Origin: JAGRGG01 sp965217265
GTDB taxonomy: Bacteria > Pseudomonadota > Alphaproteobacteria > Geminicoccales > Geminicoccaceae
Assembly: GCA_965217265.1 (NCBI GenBank)
Contig: CBDCHP010000007.1
Span: 184,163-248,162, forward strand
Direction: 5' to 3'
DNA: 64,000 nucleotides
In this document: positions 18,277-29,288 of the stretch, in pieces
Layout of the letters: each line of letters opens with the position of its first letter
Numbering within the stretch: the first letter of the stretch is position 1
Made by a program: the position numbers and the translations under genes
The notes under the pieces: model-generated
The model's database searches: none
What the model was told of the DNA's origin: nothing
Seen by the model: the letters and a program-made list of their open reading frames with translations, nothing else

Positions 18277-19737
18277 CTAGCGCATTAAGGAGGCGGCCGC
18301 GGTCCGGGCCGAGACGAGCAAGGGGCCGGGAATGACGACGAAGGCGAGCGTGACGATCGCGGCAAAGCCGGTGACGAGGCGCAGCCCGAGCCCATCCGGG
18401 CTGTCGAACGCCTCGGCCGGGGCGTCGAAGTACATCACCTTGACGACGCGCAGGTAGTAGTAGGCGCCGACGACGCTGCTGAGCACGCCGATGACGGCGA
18501 GCGGCGCGAGGCCGGCGTCGATCGCGGCGACGAAGACGAAGTACTTGCCGAAGAAGCCGGCGAGCGGCGGGATGCCTGCGAGCGAGAACATGAAGATCGC
18601 GAGTGCGGCGGCGAGCAGCGGCTGCCGGACCGAGAGGCCGGCCAAGTCGTTGATCGTCTCGACGTAGCGGTTCTGGCGGCGCATCATCAAGATGCAGGCG
18701 AAGGTGCCCAGCGTCATGACGACGTAGATCGCCGTGTAGATCAAGACGCCGTTGACGCCGCGCTCGGTGCCGGCCGCGAGCCCGACCAGGGCGTAGCCGA
18801 CGTGGCCGATGCCGGAATAGGCCATCAGCCGCTTGATGTTGCTCTGCCCGATCGCGGCGAACGCGCCCAGCAGCATCGACGCGATCGAGATGAAGACGAC
18901 GATCTGCTGCCACTCCGCCGTCCAGGCGCCGAACGGCCCCATCATCACCCGGATGGTGAGGCCGATCGCCGCCACCTTGGGTGCTGCCGCCATCAAGGCG
19001 GTGACGGGGGTCGGCGCACCCTCGTAGACGTCGGGGGTCCACATGTGAAAGGGCACGGCCGCCATCTTGAAGGCGAGTCCGGCGGCGACGAAGGTGAGGC
19101 CGACGAGGGCACCCAGGCTCAGGCCCGCCTCGGGGTTGGCGGCGAAGCCGGCCGCCAGGACGTCGAAGCGCACGGTGCCGGTGAAGCCGTAGACGAGCGA
19201 GCAGCCGTAGAGCAGCATGCCGGACGCGAGCGAGCCGAGGACGAAGTATTTGAGCCCCGCCTCGCTTGATCGCAGCGTGTCGCGCTGGAAGGCGGCCAGC
19301 ACGTAGATGGCGAGGCTCTGCAGTTCCAGGCCCATGTAGAGGGCGAGGAAACTGTTGGCCGAGACCATCATGCACATGCCGAGTGAGGCGAACAGGACGA
19401 GCAGCGGATACTCAAAGCGGTCAATCTTCTCGTCGTTCAAGTAGTCGCCGGCGAGCAGCAGGCCGACCGCGGCGGCGAGCAGGATGACAACCTTCAAATA
19501 GACGGCGAAGCGATCGAAGATGAAGTGGCCACCGAGCCCGATCTGCGTCTCGCCGCCGCTGCCGAAGACGAGGGCGGCGCAGACGAGAAGGACGAGGACG
19601 GTGATCGGCGTCAGGCCGCGCGCACCCTCGGACTCGCGCAAGGCACCGACGACGAGGAGGACGAGACCCGCCGCGAACAGGACGATCTCGGGCAGAGCGA
19701 CGCCGAAATTGAGGTCGAGGGCGGGTGCTGGGTTCAT
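18277..19737 (-). CDS. nuoN: NADH-quinone oxidoreductase subunit N
   Basis: A 486-residue, about 14-TM antiporter-like subunit of the proton-pumping arm of complex I. The Mrp-type core is visible: LELQSLAIYVLAAF near residue 130, FKMAAVPFHMWTPDVYEGAP near 220 (quoted at the 20-residue limit), NIKRLMAYSGIGHVGYAL near 300 and GIPPLAGFFGK near 395. ATG 19737 is used; TTG 19746 would add three residues. The gene lies 12 bp after nuoM. Confidence 0.96.
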   Translation of the reverse strand: MNPAPALDLNFGVALPEIVLFAAGLVLLVVGALRESEGARGLTPITVLVLLVCAALVFGSGGETQIGLGGHFIFDRFAVYLKVVILLAAAVGLLLAGDYLNDEKIDRFEYPLLVLFASLGMCMMVSANSFLALYMGLELQSLAIYVLAAFQRDTLRSSEAGLKYFVLGSLASGMLLYGCSLVYGFTGTVRFDVLAAGFAANPEAGLSLGALVGLTFVAAGLAFKMAAVPFHMWTPDVYEGAPTPVTALMAAAPKVAAIGLTIRVMMGPFGAWTAEWQQIVVFISIASMLLGAFAAIGQSNIKRLMAYSGIGHVGYALVGLAAGTERGVNGVLIYTAIYVVMTLGTFACILMMRRQNRYVETINDLAGLSVRQPLLAAALAIFMFSLAGIPPLAGFFGKYFVFVAAIDAGLAPLAVIGVLSSVVGAYYYLRVVKVMYFDAPAEAFDSPDGLGLRLVTGFAAIVTLAFVVIPGPLLVSARTAAASLMR

Positions 19738-19749
19738 CGGGCTCAAGCT

Positions 19750-21255
19750 TTAGCGGGCTGCGAGGCCGCCGGCGGGGGTGCCGGCGTCGATCTGGGTCAG
19801 GAGGTTGTCGACGGCCGGCCCCATCGGGTCGAGGAAGAGGGACGGGTAGACCCCCATCAAGACGGCGAGCACGATCAAGGGCGCGAAGGCGACGATCTCG
19901 TTCAAGCGCAGGTCCTTGATGAGCTTGAGGTTGTCCTTGGTCAAGCCGCCGAAGATGACCCGGCGGTAGAGCCAGAGCATGTAGGCGGCGCTCAAGATCA
20001 TCCCGGTCGCGGCGAAGGTGGCGACCCAGGATGAGCGCTGCCAGACGCCGACGATGACGAGCACCTCGCCGACGAAGCCGGACGTGCCGGGCAGGCCGAC
20101 CGAGGCCAGCATGAACAGCATGAAGACTGCGGCGTAGCCCGGCATCCGATCCGCGACCCCGCCGTAGTCGGCGATCTGGCGGCTGTGGATGCGATCGTAG
20201 ACGACGCCGACGCACATGAAGAGGGCGGCGGAGACGACGCCGTGGCTGAGCATCTGGATGATCGAGCCCTGGATGCCGAGTGCGTTGGGCGTGAAGATGC
20301 CGATCGTGACGATGCCCATGTGTGCGACCGAAGAATAAGCGATCAGCTTCTTCATGTCGGATTGCATCAAGGCGACGAGCGAGGTGTAGACGATCGCGAT
20401 CAGCGACAGGGCGAAAACGAGCGGGGCGAAGAACAGCGAGGCGTCGGGCAGCATCGGCAGGGAAAAGCGCAAGAAACCGTAGCCGCCGAGCTTCAAGAGC
20501 ACGCCGGCGAGGAGGACCGAGCCCGCCGTCGGCGCCTCGACGTGGGCGTCGGGCAGCCACGTGTGGAAGGGCCACATCGGCACCTTGACCGCGAACGAGG
20601 CGAAGAGGGCAAGCCAGAGCCAGCGTTGCAGGCCCGGGTCGAACTCGGTCAGCATCAAGGTCGGGATGTCGGTCGTGCCGGCCTGGACGTACATGGCGAG
20701 GATCGCGACCAGAAAGAGGACGGATCCTAAGAAGGTGTAGAGGAAGAACTTGAACGAGGCGTAGATGCGCCGCGACCCGCCCCAGACCCCGATGATGAGA
20801 TACATCGGGATCAAGATGCCCTCGAAGAAAATGTAGAAGAGGACGAGGTCGAGGGCGCAGAACACGCCGACCATCAGCGTGTCCATGACGAGAAAGGCGA
20901 TCATGTACTCCTTCACGCGGGTCTGGACCGCGTGCCAGGAGCCGATGATGACGACGACGGTGAGCAGCGTCGAGAGGAGGACGAACCACAGCGAGATGCC
21001 GTCGACGCCCATGTGGTAGGCGATGCCGAAGTCACTCAGCCACGCCGCCTGCTCGACCAACTGAAAGCCGGCCTCGTTGGAATCGAAATTGCCCCAGATC
21101 AAGAGCGAGACCAGGAAGGTGACGAGTGCGGTCCACAGCGCCACGCTGCGGCTGTTCTGCGCCACGATCGCGTCGTCGCCGCGGATGAACAGGATGAAGA
21201 CGACGCCCACCAGCGGCAGGAAGGTGACGAGGGAGAGCAGCGGCCAATCGCTCAT
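19750..21255 (-). CDS. nuoM: NADH-quinone oxidoreductase subunit M
   Basis: A 501-residue antiporter-like membrane subunit. Conserved segments include GVDGISLWFVLLSTLL near residue 83, FFEGILIPMYLIIGVWGG near 144 (with the conserved Glu), KVPMWPFHTWLPDAHVEAPT near 235, SDMKKLIAYSSVAHMG near 314 and GLPGTSGFVGE near 400. It follows nuoL by 8 bp. Confidence 0.96.
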   Translation of the reverse strand: MSDWPLLSLVTFLPLVGVVFILFIRGDDAIVAQNSRSVALWTALVTFLVSLLIWGNFDSNEAGFQLVEQAAWLSDFGIAYHMGVDGISLWFVLLSTLLTVVVIIGSWHAVQTRVKEYMIAFLVMDTLMVGVFCALDLVLFYIFFEGILIPMYLIIGVWGGSRRIYASFKFFLYTFLGSVLFLVAILAMYVQAGTTDIPTLMLTEFDPGLQRWLWLALFASFAVKVPMWPFHTWLPDAHVEAPTAGSVLLAGVLLKLGGYGFLRFSLPMLPDASLFFAPLVFALSLIAIVYTSLVALMQSDMKKLIAYSSVAHMGIVTIGIFTPNALGIQGSIIQMLSHGVVSAALFMCVGVVYDRIHSRQIADYGGVADRMPGYAAVFMLFMLASVGLPGTSGFVGEVLVIVGVWQRSSWVATFAATGMILSAAYMLWLYRRVIFGGLTKDNLKLIKDLRLNEIVAFAPLIVLAVLMGVYPSLFLDPMGPAVDNLLTQIDAGTPAGGLAAR

Positions 21256-21263
21256 GAGCTACG

Positions 21264-23201
21264 TCATCCCCAGGTCGATGTCAGCATGTACCACGTGACG
21301 AGGGCGGCGACCCCGATCAGCATGGCAAAGGCGTAGTGGTAGAGGTAGCCGGACTGCAGCCGGACGATGCGGCGGGTGGTGAACTGGGTCGAGGCGGCGA
21401 GCCCGTCCGGGCCGAAACGATCGATCACACCCTGGTCGCCGCCCTTCCACAGACCCAAGCCCAGCGCCTTGGCGCCGCGAACGAAGACCAGATCGTACAG
21501 TTCGTCGAAGTACCACTTGTTGTAGAAGAAGCGGTACGCCGGCCGGGCGGCGTCGGCGAGGCGCCCCGGCAGGTCGGGCCTCAGCATGTAGAACAGGTAG
21601 GAGAGGCCGAGCCCGATCACCATCGCGACGAAGGGCAGGATGAGGACGGCGAACGGGATGTCGTGCATCTCGTGCAGGACGTGGTTGTTAGGGCCGGTAT
21701 AGATGGCGCCGGCCCAGAAACCTTCCCCTCGCGCCTCGGCGGCCTCGACCATGCCGTGCCCGAGCCAGCCGGCGAAGATCGCGCCCCCTGCCAGGAAGAA
21801 CAGCGGCACGAGCATGACCCAGGGGCTCTCGTGGACGTGGTCCATCACCTTGGCGTCGGCGCGGGGCTCGCCGTGGAAGGTCATCCACATCACCCGGCCC
21901 GAATAGAAGGCGGTGAGGACGGCGGCGAGCAGGCCGAGGCAGAAGGCGTAGAGGTGGAAGGGGTTGTGCGAGGCCCAGGCGGCTTCCAGGATCGCGTCCT
22001 TCGACCAGTAGCCGGCCATGAAGGGAAAGCCGATCAGCGCCAGCGTGCCGATCCACATCAAGGCGTAGGTGATCGGGATCTTGCGCCAGATGCCGCCCAT
22101 GCGGCGCATGTCCTGCTCGTCGGACATCGCGTGGATGACCGAGCCCGCGCCCAAGAACAGGAGGGCCTTGAAGAAGGCGTGGGTGAAGAGGTGGAAGATG
22201 GCGGCCTGATAGGCGCCGACGCCGCAGGCGAAGAACATGTAGCCGAGCTGCGAGCAGGTCGAGTAGGCGATGACGCGCTTGATGTCGAACTGGGTCAGCC
22301 CGATCGTCGCGGCGAAGATCGCGGTCGAGGCGCCGATGAAGGCAACGAAGGCCAAGGCCGTCGGCGCGAACTCGTAGAGCGGCGAGAAGCGGGCGACGAG
22401 GAAGACGCCGGCCGTCACCATGGTCGCGGCGTGGATCAAGGCCGAGACAGGGGTCGGCCCCTCCATCGCGTCGGGCAGCCAAGTGTGCAGCCCCAACTGG
22501 GCCGACTTGCCCATCGCGCCGACGAAGAGGAGGAAGCCCAGGACGTCGAGCGTGTCGAATGAGAGGCCCCAGACGGTCAGCTGCGAACCGGCAAGCCCCT
22601 CGACCATGGCGAAGATCTGGTCGTACTGCACCGTGTCGAAGACGAGGTAGATGCCGGCGATGCCGAGGATGAGGCCGAAGTCGCCGACGCGGTTGACGAT
22701 GAACGCCTTCATCGCCGCGGCACAGGCGGAGGGCTTATGGTACCAAAAGCCGATCAGGAGGTAGGAGGCGACGCCGACCCCTTCCCAGCCGAAGAAGAGT
22801 TGAATCAGGTTGTCGGACGTCACCAGCATCAGCATGGCGAAGGTGAACAGCGACAGATAGCTCATGAACCGGGGGATGCTCGTGTCGTGGCTCATGTAGC
22901 CGATCGAGTAGACGTGGATCAGCATCGAGCAGAAGCTGACGACGAACATCATCACGGCCGAGAGCGAGTCGACCCGAAGCGCCCAGTTCACCTCGAAGGC
23001 GCCGACGTGGATCCAGCGGGCAAGGTCGACCTTGAGCATCGGCTCGCCGACTTGAGCGAGCCCGATCACGGCGCACAGCGCCGAGACGACCATCAGGCCG
23101 CAAGTGACGAGCTGCGCCGCGCGGTCGCCGATCAGGCGACCGAACAGCCCGGCAATGAGCGCGCCCAGGAGCGGCGAGAAGACGAGTATGACGTGCAGCA
23201 T
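21264..23201 (-). CDS. nuoL: NADH-quinone oxidoreductase subunit L
   Basis: A 645-residue subunit, the largest antiporter-like protein of complex I, carrying the long lateral helix near the C-terminus. Conserved blocks include RVDSLSAVMMFVVSFCSMLI near residue 77, GWEGVGVASYLLIGFW near 138, HTWLPDAMEGPTPVSALIHA near 238 and IAYSTCSQLGYMFFACGVG near 314. It lies 6 bp after nuoK. Confidence 0.96.
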   Translation of the reverse strand: MLHVILVFSPLLGALIAGLFGRLIGDRAAQLVTCGLMVVSALCAVIGLAQVGEPMLKVDLARWIHVGAFEVNWALRVDSLSAVMMFVVSFCSMLIHVYSIGYMSHDTSIPRFMSYLSLFTFAMLMLVTSDNLIQLFFGWEGVGVASYLLIGFWYHKPSACAAAMKAFIVNRVGDFGLILGIAGIYLVFDTVQYDQIFAMVEGLAGSQLTVWGLSFDTLDVLGFLLFVGAMGKSAQLGLHTWLPDAMEGPTPVSALIHAATMVTAGVFLVARFSPLYEFAPTALAFVAFIGASTAIFAATIGLTQFDIKRVIAYSTCSQLGYMFFACGVGAYQAAIFHLFTHAFFKALLFLGAGSVIHAMSDEQDMRRMGGIWRKIPITYALMWIGTLALIGFPFMAGYWSKDAILEAAWASHNPFHLYAFCLGLLAAVLTAFYSGRVMWMTFHGEPRADAKVMDHVHESPWVMLVPLFFLAGGAIFAGWLGHGMVEAAEARGEGFWAGAIYTGPNNHVLHEMHDIPFAVLILPFVAMVIGLGLSYLFYMLRPDLPGRLADAARPAYRFFYNKWYFDELYDLVFVRGAKALGLGLWKGGDQGVIDRFGPDGLAASTQFTTRRIVRLQSGYLYHYAFAMLIGVAALVTWYMLTSTWG

Positions 23202-23207
23202 CGCCGC

Positions 23208-23522
23208 CTAACCCCGCATCATGTTGATTTCGTCGACCTGGATGTTGCCGCGGTTGCGGAAGTAGACGACGAGGATCGCAAGGCCGATCGCCGCCTCGGC
23301 GGCGGCGACAGTCAGGACGAACATCGTGAAGACTTGGCCGACGATGTCGCCCATGTAGGCCGAGAAGGCGACGAAGTTGATGTTGACCGCGAGCAGGATC
23401 AACTCGATCGACATCAAGATGATGATGACGTTCTTGCGGTTCAAGAAGACGCCGAAGACGCCGATCGTGAAGATGATCGCGGCGAGTGCCAGGTAGTGCG
23501 AGAGCGGGATCGCGATGTCCAT
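23208..23522 (-). CDS. nuoK: NADH-quinone oxidoreductase subunit K
   Basis: A 104-residue, three-TM subunit. It carries NVIIILMSIELILLAVNINF (the conserved membrane Glu of TM2) and AAAEAAIGLAILVVYFRNRG (second Glu). The ATG overlaps the nuoJ stop (ATGA), so the two are translationally coupled. Confidence 0.96.
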   Translation of the reverse strand: MDIAIPLSHYLALAAIIFTIGVFGVFLNRKNVIIILMSIELILLAVNINFVAFSAYMGDIVGQVFTMFVLTVAAAEAAIGLAILVVYFRNRGNIQVDEINMMRG

Positions 23523-24217
23523 CAGATGCCGCCCCCCGACTTGACCTTGCGCAGCTCAACGGCCTCGCCCGGCCGGCGGTGCACCTGCCGGCTGATGTCC
23601 TGGCGCTTGGTGCCGGGGCGCTGGCGCAGCGTCAGGGTGATGGCGCCGATGATGGCGACCAGCAGGATGGCACCCGCCGTCTGGAACAGGTAGAAATACT
23701 CGGTGTAGAGGACGTTGCCGAGCCGCTCGGTGTTGGTGATCGTCTCGACCTCGGCGTTGGGATCGACCACGGCGACGGCCGTGCCGTCCGCGAGCGTCCC
23801 GACCGCCTCGACCTCGGGATCGACCCCGATCACGGTCGTCGTCGGCGCCGCCACCGTCTCGCGGTCGGCGGCACCGCCCAAGGCCCAGGTCGAGCCGATC
23901 ATGATGAGCTCGACCATCAAGACGAGGCCGACGAGCGCGCCGATCGGCAGGTACTGCAAGAAGCCCTCGCGCAACTGCACGAAGTTGATGTTGAGCATCA
24001 TCACGACGAACAAGAACAGGACCGCGACCGCGCCGACGTAGACGACGACGAGGACCATCGCCAGGAACTCGGCGCCGATGAGGACGAAGAGGCCGGCGGC
24101 GTTGAAGAAGGCGAGGATCAAGAACAAGACCGAGTGGACGGGGTTGCGCGAGGCGATCACCATCACCGCCGACCCGGTGCAGACGAGGGCGAACAGCCAG
24201 AAGAGAATGAGTTCCAC
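23522..24217 (-). CDS. nuoJ: NADH-quinone oxidoreductase subunit J
   Basis: A 231-residue membrane subunit with five TM segments. RNPVHSVLFLILAFFNAAGL and VYVGAVAVLFLFVVMML (pi-bulge helix) are typical. Between TM4 and TM5 there is a Thr/Val/Asp-rich loop of about 50 residues (TVAAPTTTVIGVDPEVEAVG and onward), longer than in many NuoJ. The C-terminus is basic. The start is GTG 24217. A 138-bp gap separates it from nuoI, unusually long for this operon, and contains a hairpin. Confidence 0.94.
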   Translation of the reverse strand: MELILFWLFALVCTGSAVMVIASRNPVHSVLFLILAFFNAAGLFVLIGAEFLAMVLVVVYVGAVAVLFLFVVMMLNINFVQLREGFLQYLPIGALVGLVLMVELIMIGSTWALGGAADRETVAAPTTTVIGVDPEVEAVGTLADGTAVAVVDPNAEVETITNTERLGNVLYTEYFYLFQTAGAILLVAIIGAITLTLRQRPGTKRQDISRQVHRRPGEAVELRKVKSGGGI

Positions 24218-24284
24218 GTTTCAGATCACCGCTTCGGGGTGGCGCGAAGGCAAGTGCCTGCGAGCGGACAGGAGGATGCGAGGG

Positions 24285-24306
24285 GGGCCGCACCCGTGGG
24301 CGGCCC
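24285..24306 (-). other. Intra-operon hairpin between nuoI and nuoJ
   Basis: GGGCCGC (24285-24291) and GCGGCCC (24300-24306) form a 7-bp perfect stem with an 8-base loop in the only long gap inside the nuo operon (24218-24355). No T run follows on the transcribed strand. It could be an RNA processing or stability signal dividing the peripheral-arm genes from the membrane-arm genes. No gene was recognised in the gap. Confidence 0.45.
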
Positions 24307-24355
24307 TGTGGACGTCTCCCTCGACGATCGTCGCCGTCGCCGCTGCGGCACCTGC

Positions 24356-24844
24356 TTAACGGTACGGCGCGTCCGCGGCAAGGTTGGTCGCGATCTCCCG
24401 CTCCCACCGATCGCCGTTGGCGAGCAGTTTTTCCTTGTTGTAGAGGAGTTCCTCGCGCGTCTCGGCGGCGAACTCGTAGTTCGGCCCCTCGACGATGGCG
24501 TCGACCGGGCACGCCTCGGCGCACAGGCCGCAGTAGATGCACTTCACCATGTCGATGTCGTAGCGGGTCGTGCGGCGGCTGTGGTCCTCGCGCGGCTCGC
24601 TCTCGATCGTGATCGCCTGGGCCGGGCAGATCGCCTCGCACAATTTGCAGGCGATGCAGCGCTCCTCGCCGTTCGGGTAGCGGCGCAGGGCGTGCTCGCC
24701 GCGAAAGCGCGGGCCGATCGGCCCCTTCTCGTAGGGGTAGTTGAGCGTGGCCTTCTTCTTGAACATGTACTTCAAGGTGAGGCCGAAGCCGGTGACCAGC
24801 TCCTTCCAGAGCACGGTGCGGGCGACGCGGTCGAGGGCGAGCAT
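24356..24844 (-). CDS. nuoI: NADH-quinone oxidoreductase subunit I
   Basis: A 162-residue ferredoxin-like subunit carrying clusters N6a and N6b. Both 4Fe-4S motifs are intact: CIACKLCEAICP near residue 63 and CIYCGLCAEACPVD near 102. The N-terminal amphipathic part (TLKYMFKKKATLNYPYEKG) is typical of the alphaproteobacterial/mitochondrial TYKY type. Confidence 0.96.
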   Translation of the reverse strand: MLALDRVARTVLWKELVTGFGLTLKYMFKKKATLNYPYEKGPIGPRFRGEHALRRYPNGEERCIACKLCEAICPAQAITIESEPREDHSRRTTRYDIDMVKCIYCGLCAEACPVDAIVEGPNYEFAAETREELLYNKEKLLANGDRWEREIATNLAADAPYR

Positions 24845-24866
24845 GGGGCGTTCCCTTCTGGGCCTA

Positions 24867-25862
24867 TCAGGCCGGCACGAGGTCGAAGGCGACGAGGACG
24901 CCCGCCGTCAGGACGACCCAGACGAGCGAGAGCGGCAAGAACACCTTCCAGCCGAGCCGCATCAACTGGTCGTAGCGGTAGCGCGGCAGCGTGGCGCGGG
25001 CCCAGATGAAGATGAACAAAACGAAGCAGATCTTGAGGATGAACCAGATCGGCCCCGGGATCCAGGTGAACGGGATGAAGCCGAACGGCGGCAGCCAGCC
25101 GCCCAGGAACAGGATCGAGCAGATGGCGCTCATCAAGATCATGTTGGCGTACTCGCCCAAGAAGAAGAGGGCGAACGCCATTGAGGAGTACTCAACGTTG
25201 AAGCCGGTGACGAGCGTCGCCTCGTCCTCGGGCAAATCGAACGGGTGGCGGTTGGTCTCGGCCAGGATCGAGACGATGAAGATCATGAACATGGGAAAGT
25301 GCGGGATGAAGAACCATAAGCCCCGCTGCGCCTCGACGATCACCGACAGGTTCAAGGAACCGGCGGTCAAGAGCACGTTGATGATGATGAGGCCGATCGA
25401 GATCTCGTAGCTCACCATCTGCGCCGAGGAGCGCAAGGCACCCAAGAAGGCGTAGCGCGAGTTCGAGGCCCAGCCGGCCATGATGACGCCGTAGACGCCC
25501 AAGGACGAGATGGCGAGCAAATAGAGGACGCCGACGTTGATGTCGGCGAGGACCATGCCGGGCGCGAACGGGATCACCGCCCAGCCGATGAGGGCCAGGA
25601 TGAAGGTCAGCATCGGCGCCATGATGAAGATCAGCTTGTTGGCGCCGGACGGGATCACCGTCTCCTTGAAGAACAGCTTCATGCCGTCCGCGATCGGCTG
25701 CAGCAGGCCGTAGGGGCCGACCGTCATCGGCCCCTGGCGCATCTGCATCGCCGCCATCACCTTGCGCTCGGCGTAGGTCAGGTATGCCACGGCCAAGAGC
25801 AGCGGCACGACCACGAGCATGATGAAGAAGACGATCGTGGCGGTCGCGATCAGGCTATCCAT
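24867..25862 (-). CDS. nuoH: NADH-quinone oxidoreductase subunit H
   Basis: A 331-residue membrane subunit forming part of the quinone cavity. Signatures are AERKVMAAMQMRQGPMTVG near residue 32, YGLLQPIADGMKLFFKE, SSAQMVSYEISIGL and ETNRHPFDLPEDEATLV near 205. ATG 25862 is preceded by GGAGGCG and overlaps the nuoG stop by eight bases. Confidence 0.96.
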   Translation of the reverse strand: MDSLIATATIVFFIMLVVVPLLLAVAYLTYAERKVMAAMQMRQGPMTVGPYGLLQPIADGMKLFFKETVIPSGANKLIFIMAPMLTFILALIGWAVIPFAPGMVLADINVGVLYLLAISSLGVYGVIMAGWASNSRYAFLGALRSSAQMVSYEISIGLIIINVLLTAGSLNLSVIVEAQRGLWFFIPHFPMFMIFIVSILAETNRHPFDLPEDEATLVTGFNVEYSSMAFALFFLGEYANMILMSAICSILFLGGWLPPFGFIPFTWIPGPIWFILKICFVLFIFIWARATLPRYRYDQLMRLGWKVFLPLSLVWVVLTAGVLVAFDLVPA

Positions 25863-27921
25863 GCGTCCCCGTCGCCTCCATCGGCTCACCCTTGACGAAC
25901 AGCCGGCTGCATTCCTGCATCACGGTCGACGCGCGGGCGATCGGGTTGGTCAGGTAGAAGTCCGCGATCGGCGAGGCGAACGGCGCCTTGTCGATCGACC
26001 CGGCCGAGCCGAACGCCGCCCACTCGGCCATGGGCGGCACCTCGTCGGTGCGGCCGAGGTGGGCCGCGATCTCGGCCATGCGGGCGCGCACCTGGGCGAG
26101 GTTGTCCAAGGGCACCTTCCTACCCAACGCCTCAGAGAGTGCGCGCAGGATCTTCCAGTCCTCCTTCGCCTCGCCGGGCGGGAAGACCGAGAGCCGCGTG
26201 CGCTGCGGCCTGCCCTCGATATTGACGTAGGTCGCGTTCTTCTCGGTGTAGGCGGCACCGGGCAGGACGACGTCGGCGACCTCGACGCCGCGGTCGCCGT
26301 GGCTGCCCTGGTAGACGGTGAAGCACTTGAGCCCGCCCAAGTCGATCTCGTCGACGCCGAAGAGGAACAGCGCCTTCAAGCCTCCCGCGCGCGCGGCATC
26401 GAGAATGCCGGCCGCGTCCTCGATGCCCCCGCCCGGGGTCAGCCCGAGTTCGAGCCCGCCGACGCGCCCTGCCGCCGCGTGCAGGACGTTGAAGCCGTTC
26501 CAGCCGTCCTTGACGAGGCCGAAATCATCGGCGAGGCCATGCAGTGCTTCGAGCACGGCGGCCCCATCCGGCCGGTTGACTGCCCCGGCGCCAACGATCA
26601 GCATCGGCCGCTCGGCGTTCTTCATGACGTCGGCGAAGTCGAGTTCGCCGTTCGTCAGCCGGCCCAGCGTCTCGCCGCCGCCGCCCAGGTCGCTGACCGG
26701 GTAGGTCAGGTCGTAGGCCTCGCCGATGCGGGCGACCTTCAGCTTGCCAGTCATGTAGCGCTTGCGGATGCGGGCGTTCAGGACCGGCGCCTCCAGGCGC
26801 GGATTGACGCCGACCAAGAGGAGCGCGTCGGCCTCGTCGATGCCGGCAACGGTCGAGTTGAAGCGCCAGGACGCCGGGGCGCCGGCCTGAAACGGCGCCC
26901 CGTCGACGCGGCAATCGACGTGCGGCGAGCCCAAGGCCGCGGCGAGGTCCTTGACCAGCACCATCGTCTCGCAGTCGACGAGGTCGCCGATAAGAAAGCC
27001 GATCTCCTCGCCCTTGAGCCCATCCAGCGCCGCCTTGATGGCAGCGAACGCCTCGGGCCACGTCGCCGGGGCGAGCTTGGCCCCTCGCTTGACGAAGGGG
27101 CGGTCGAGCCGGCGGCGGCGCAGGCCGTCGTAGGAGAAGCGGGTCTTGTCGGAGATCCACTCCTCGTTGATCTCCTCCGATAATCTGGGCACGACGCGCA
27201 TCACTTCCGGCCCGCGGCTGTCGACGCGGATGTTGCAGCCTAAGCCGTCCATCACGTCGACGCTCTCGGTCTTCTTCAGTTCCCAGGTGCGCGCGCGGTA
27301 CTCGTAGGGGGCCGAGTTCAAGGCGCCGACGGGGCAGAGGTCGATGATGTTGCCCGAGAGCTCCGAGGTCAGCGCCTTGCCGACCCAGGTGGTGATCTCC
27401 ATGTGCTCACCGCGGTGCGTGGCGCCCAATTCCTCGACGCCGGCCACCTCGTTGATGAAGCGAATGCAGCGCGTGCAGTGAATGCAGCGGGTCATGTGGG
27501 TCGAGATCAAGGGGCCTAAGTACTTGTCGTCGACGGGACGCTTGTTCTCCAAGAAGCGTGACTTATCGGGGCCGTAGAAGAGCGTGATGTCCTGCAAGTC
27601 GCACTCGCCGCCCTGATCGCAGATCGGGCAGTCGAGCGGGTGGTTGATGAGCAGCATCTCAAGAACACCGCGGCGGGCCTTGTGCACCGTCGGCGAGTCG
27701 GTCTTGATCGTCATGCCGTCGGCGGCCGGCATGGCGCAGGACGCGATCGGCTTGGGCGCCTTTTCCATCTCGACGAGGCACATGCGGCAGTTGCCGGCGA
27801 TGTTGAGCCTTGGGTGGTAGCAGAAGACCGGGATCTCGCGCCCCGCCGCCTCGCAGGCCTGCAGGACGGTCGAGCCGGCCGGAACCTCGACTTCCTGTCC
27901 GTCGATCGTGAGCTTGGGCAT
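25855..27921 (-). CDS. nuoG: NADH-quinone oxidoreductase subunit G
   Basis: A 688-residue iron-sulfur subunit. The N-terminal 2Fe-2S ferredoxin domain has CYHPRLNIAGNCRMCLVEM (N1b) and then CAMPA. The N5 motif HPLDCPICDQGGECDLQD and the N4 motif CIHCTRCIRF follow. The rest is a molybdopterin-oxidoreductase-like domain without cofactor chemistry. The length matches mitochondrial 75-kDa/alphaproteobacterial NuoG rather than the longer E. coli form. It lies 51 bp after nuoF. Confidence 0.96.
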   Translation of the reverse strand: MPKLTIDGQEVEVPAGSTVLQACEAAGREIPVFCYHPRLNIAGNCRMCLVEMEKAPKPIASCAMPAADGMTIKTDSPTVHKARRGVLEMLLINHPLDCPICDQGGECDLQDITLFYGPDKSRFLENKRPVDDKYLGPLISTHMTRCIHCTRCIRFINEVAGVEELGATHRGEHMEITTWVGKALTSELSGNIIDLCPVGALNSAPYEYRARTWELKKTESVDVMDGLGCNIRVDSRGPEVMRVVPRLSEEINEEWISDKTRFSYDGLRRRRLDRPFVKRGAKLAPATWPEAFAAIKAALDGLKGEEIGFLIGDLVDCETMVLVKDLAAALGSPHVDCRVDGAPFQAGAPASWRFNSTVAGIDEADALLLVGVNPRLEAPVLNARIRKRYMTGKLKVARIGEAYDLTYPVSDLGGGGETLGRLTNGELDFADVMKNAERPMLIVGAGAVNRPDGAAVLEALHGLADDFGLVKDGWNGFNVLHAAAGRVGGLELGLTPGGGIEDAAGILDAARAGGLKALFLFGVDEIDLGGLKCFTVYQGSHGDRGVEVADVVLPGAAYTEKNATYVNIEGRPQRTRLSVFPPGEAKEDWKILRALSEALGRKVPLDNLAQVRARMAEIAAHLGRTDEVPPMAEWAAFGSAGSIDKAPFASPIADFYLTNPIARASTVMQECSRLFVKGEPMEATGTHG

Positions 27922-27972
27922 GAATTGGTCCCTAAGGCTTGAAGAGGATGCGAAGGGCCGGCATAGGGTTGC

Positions 27973-29280
<1,308 letters not shown>

Positions 29281-29288
29281 CGGCTCTA

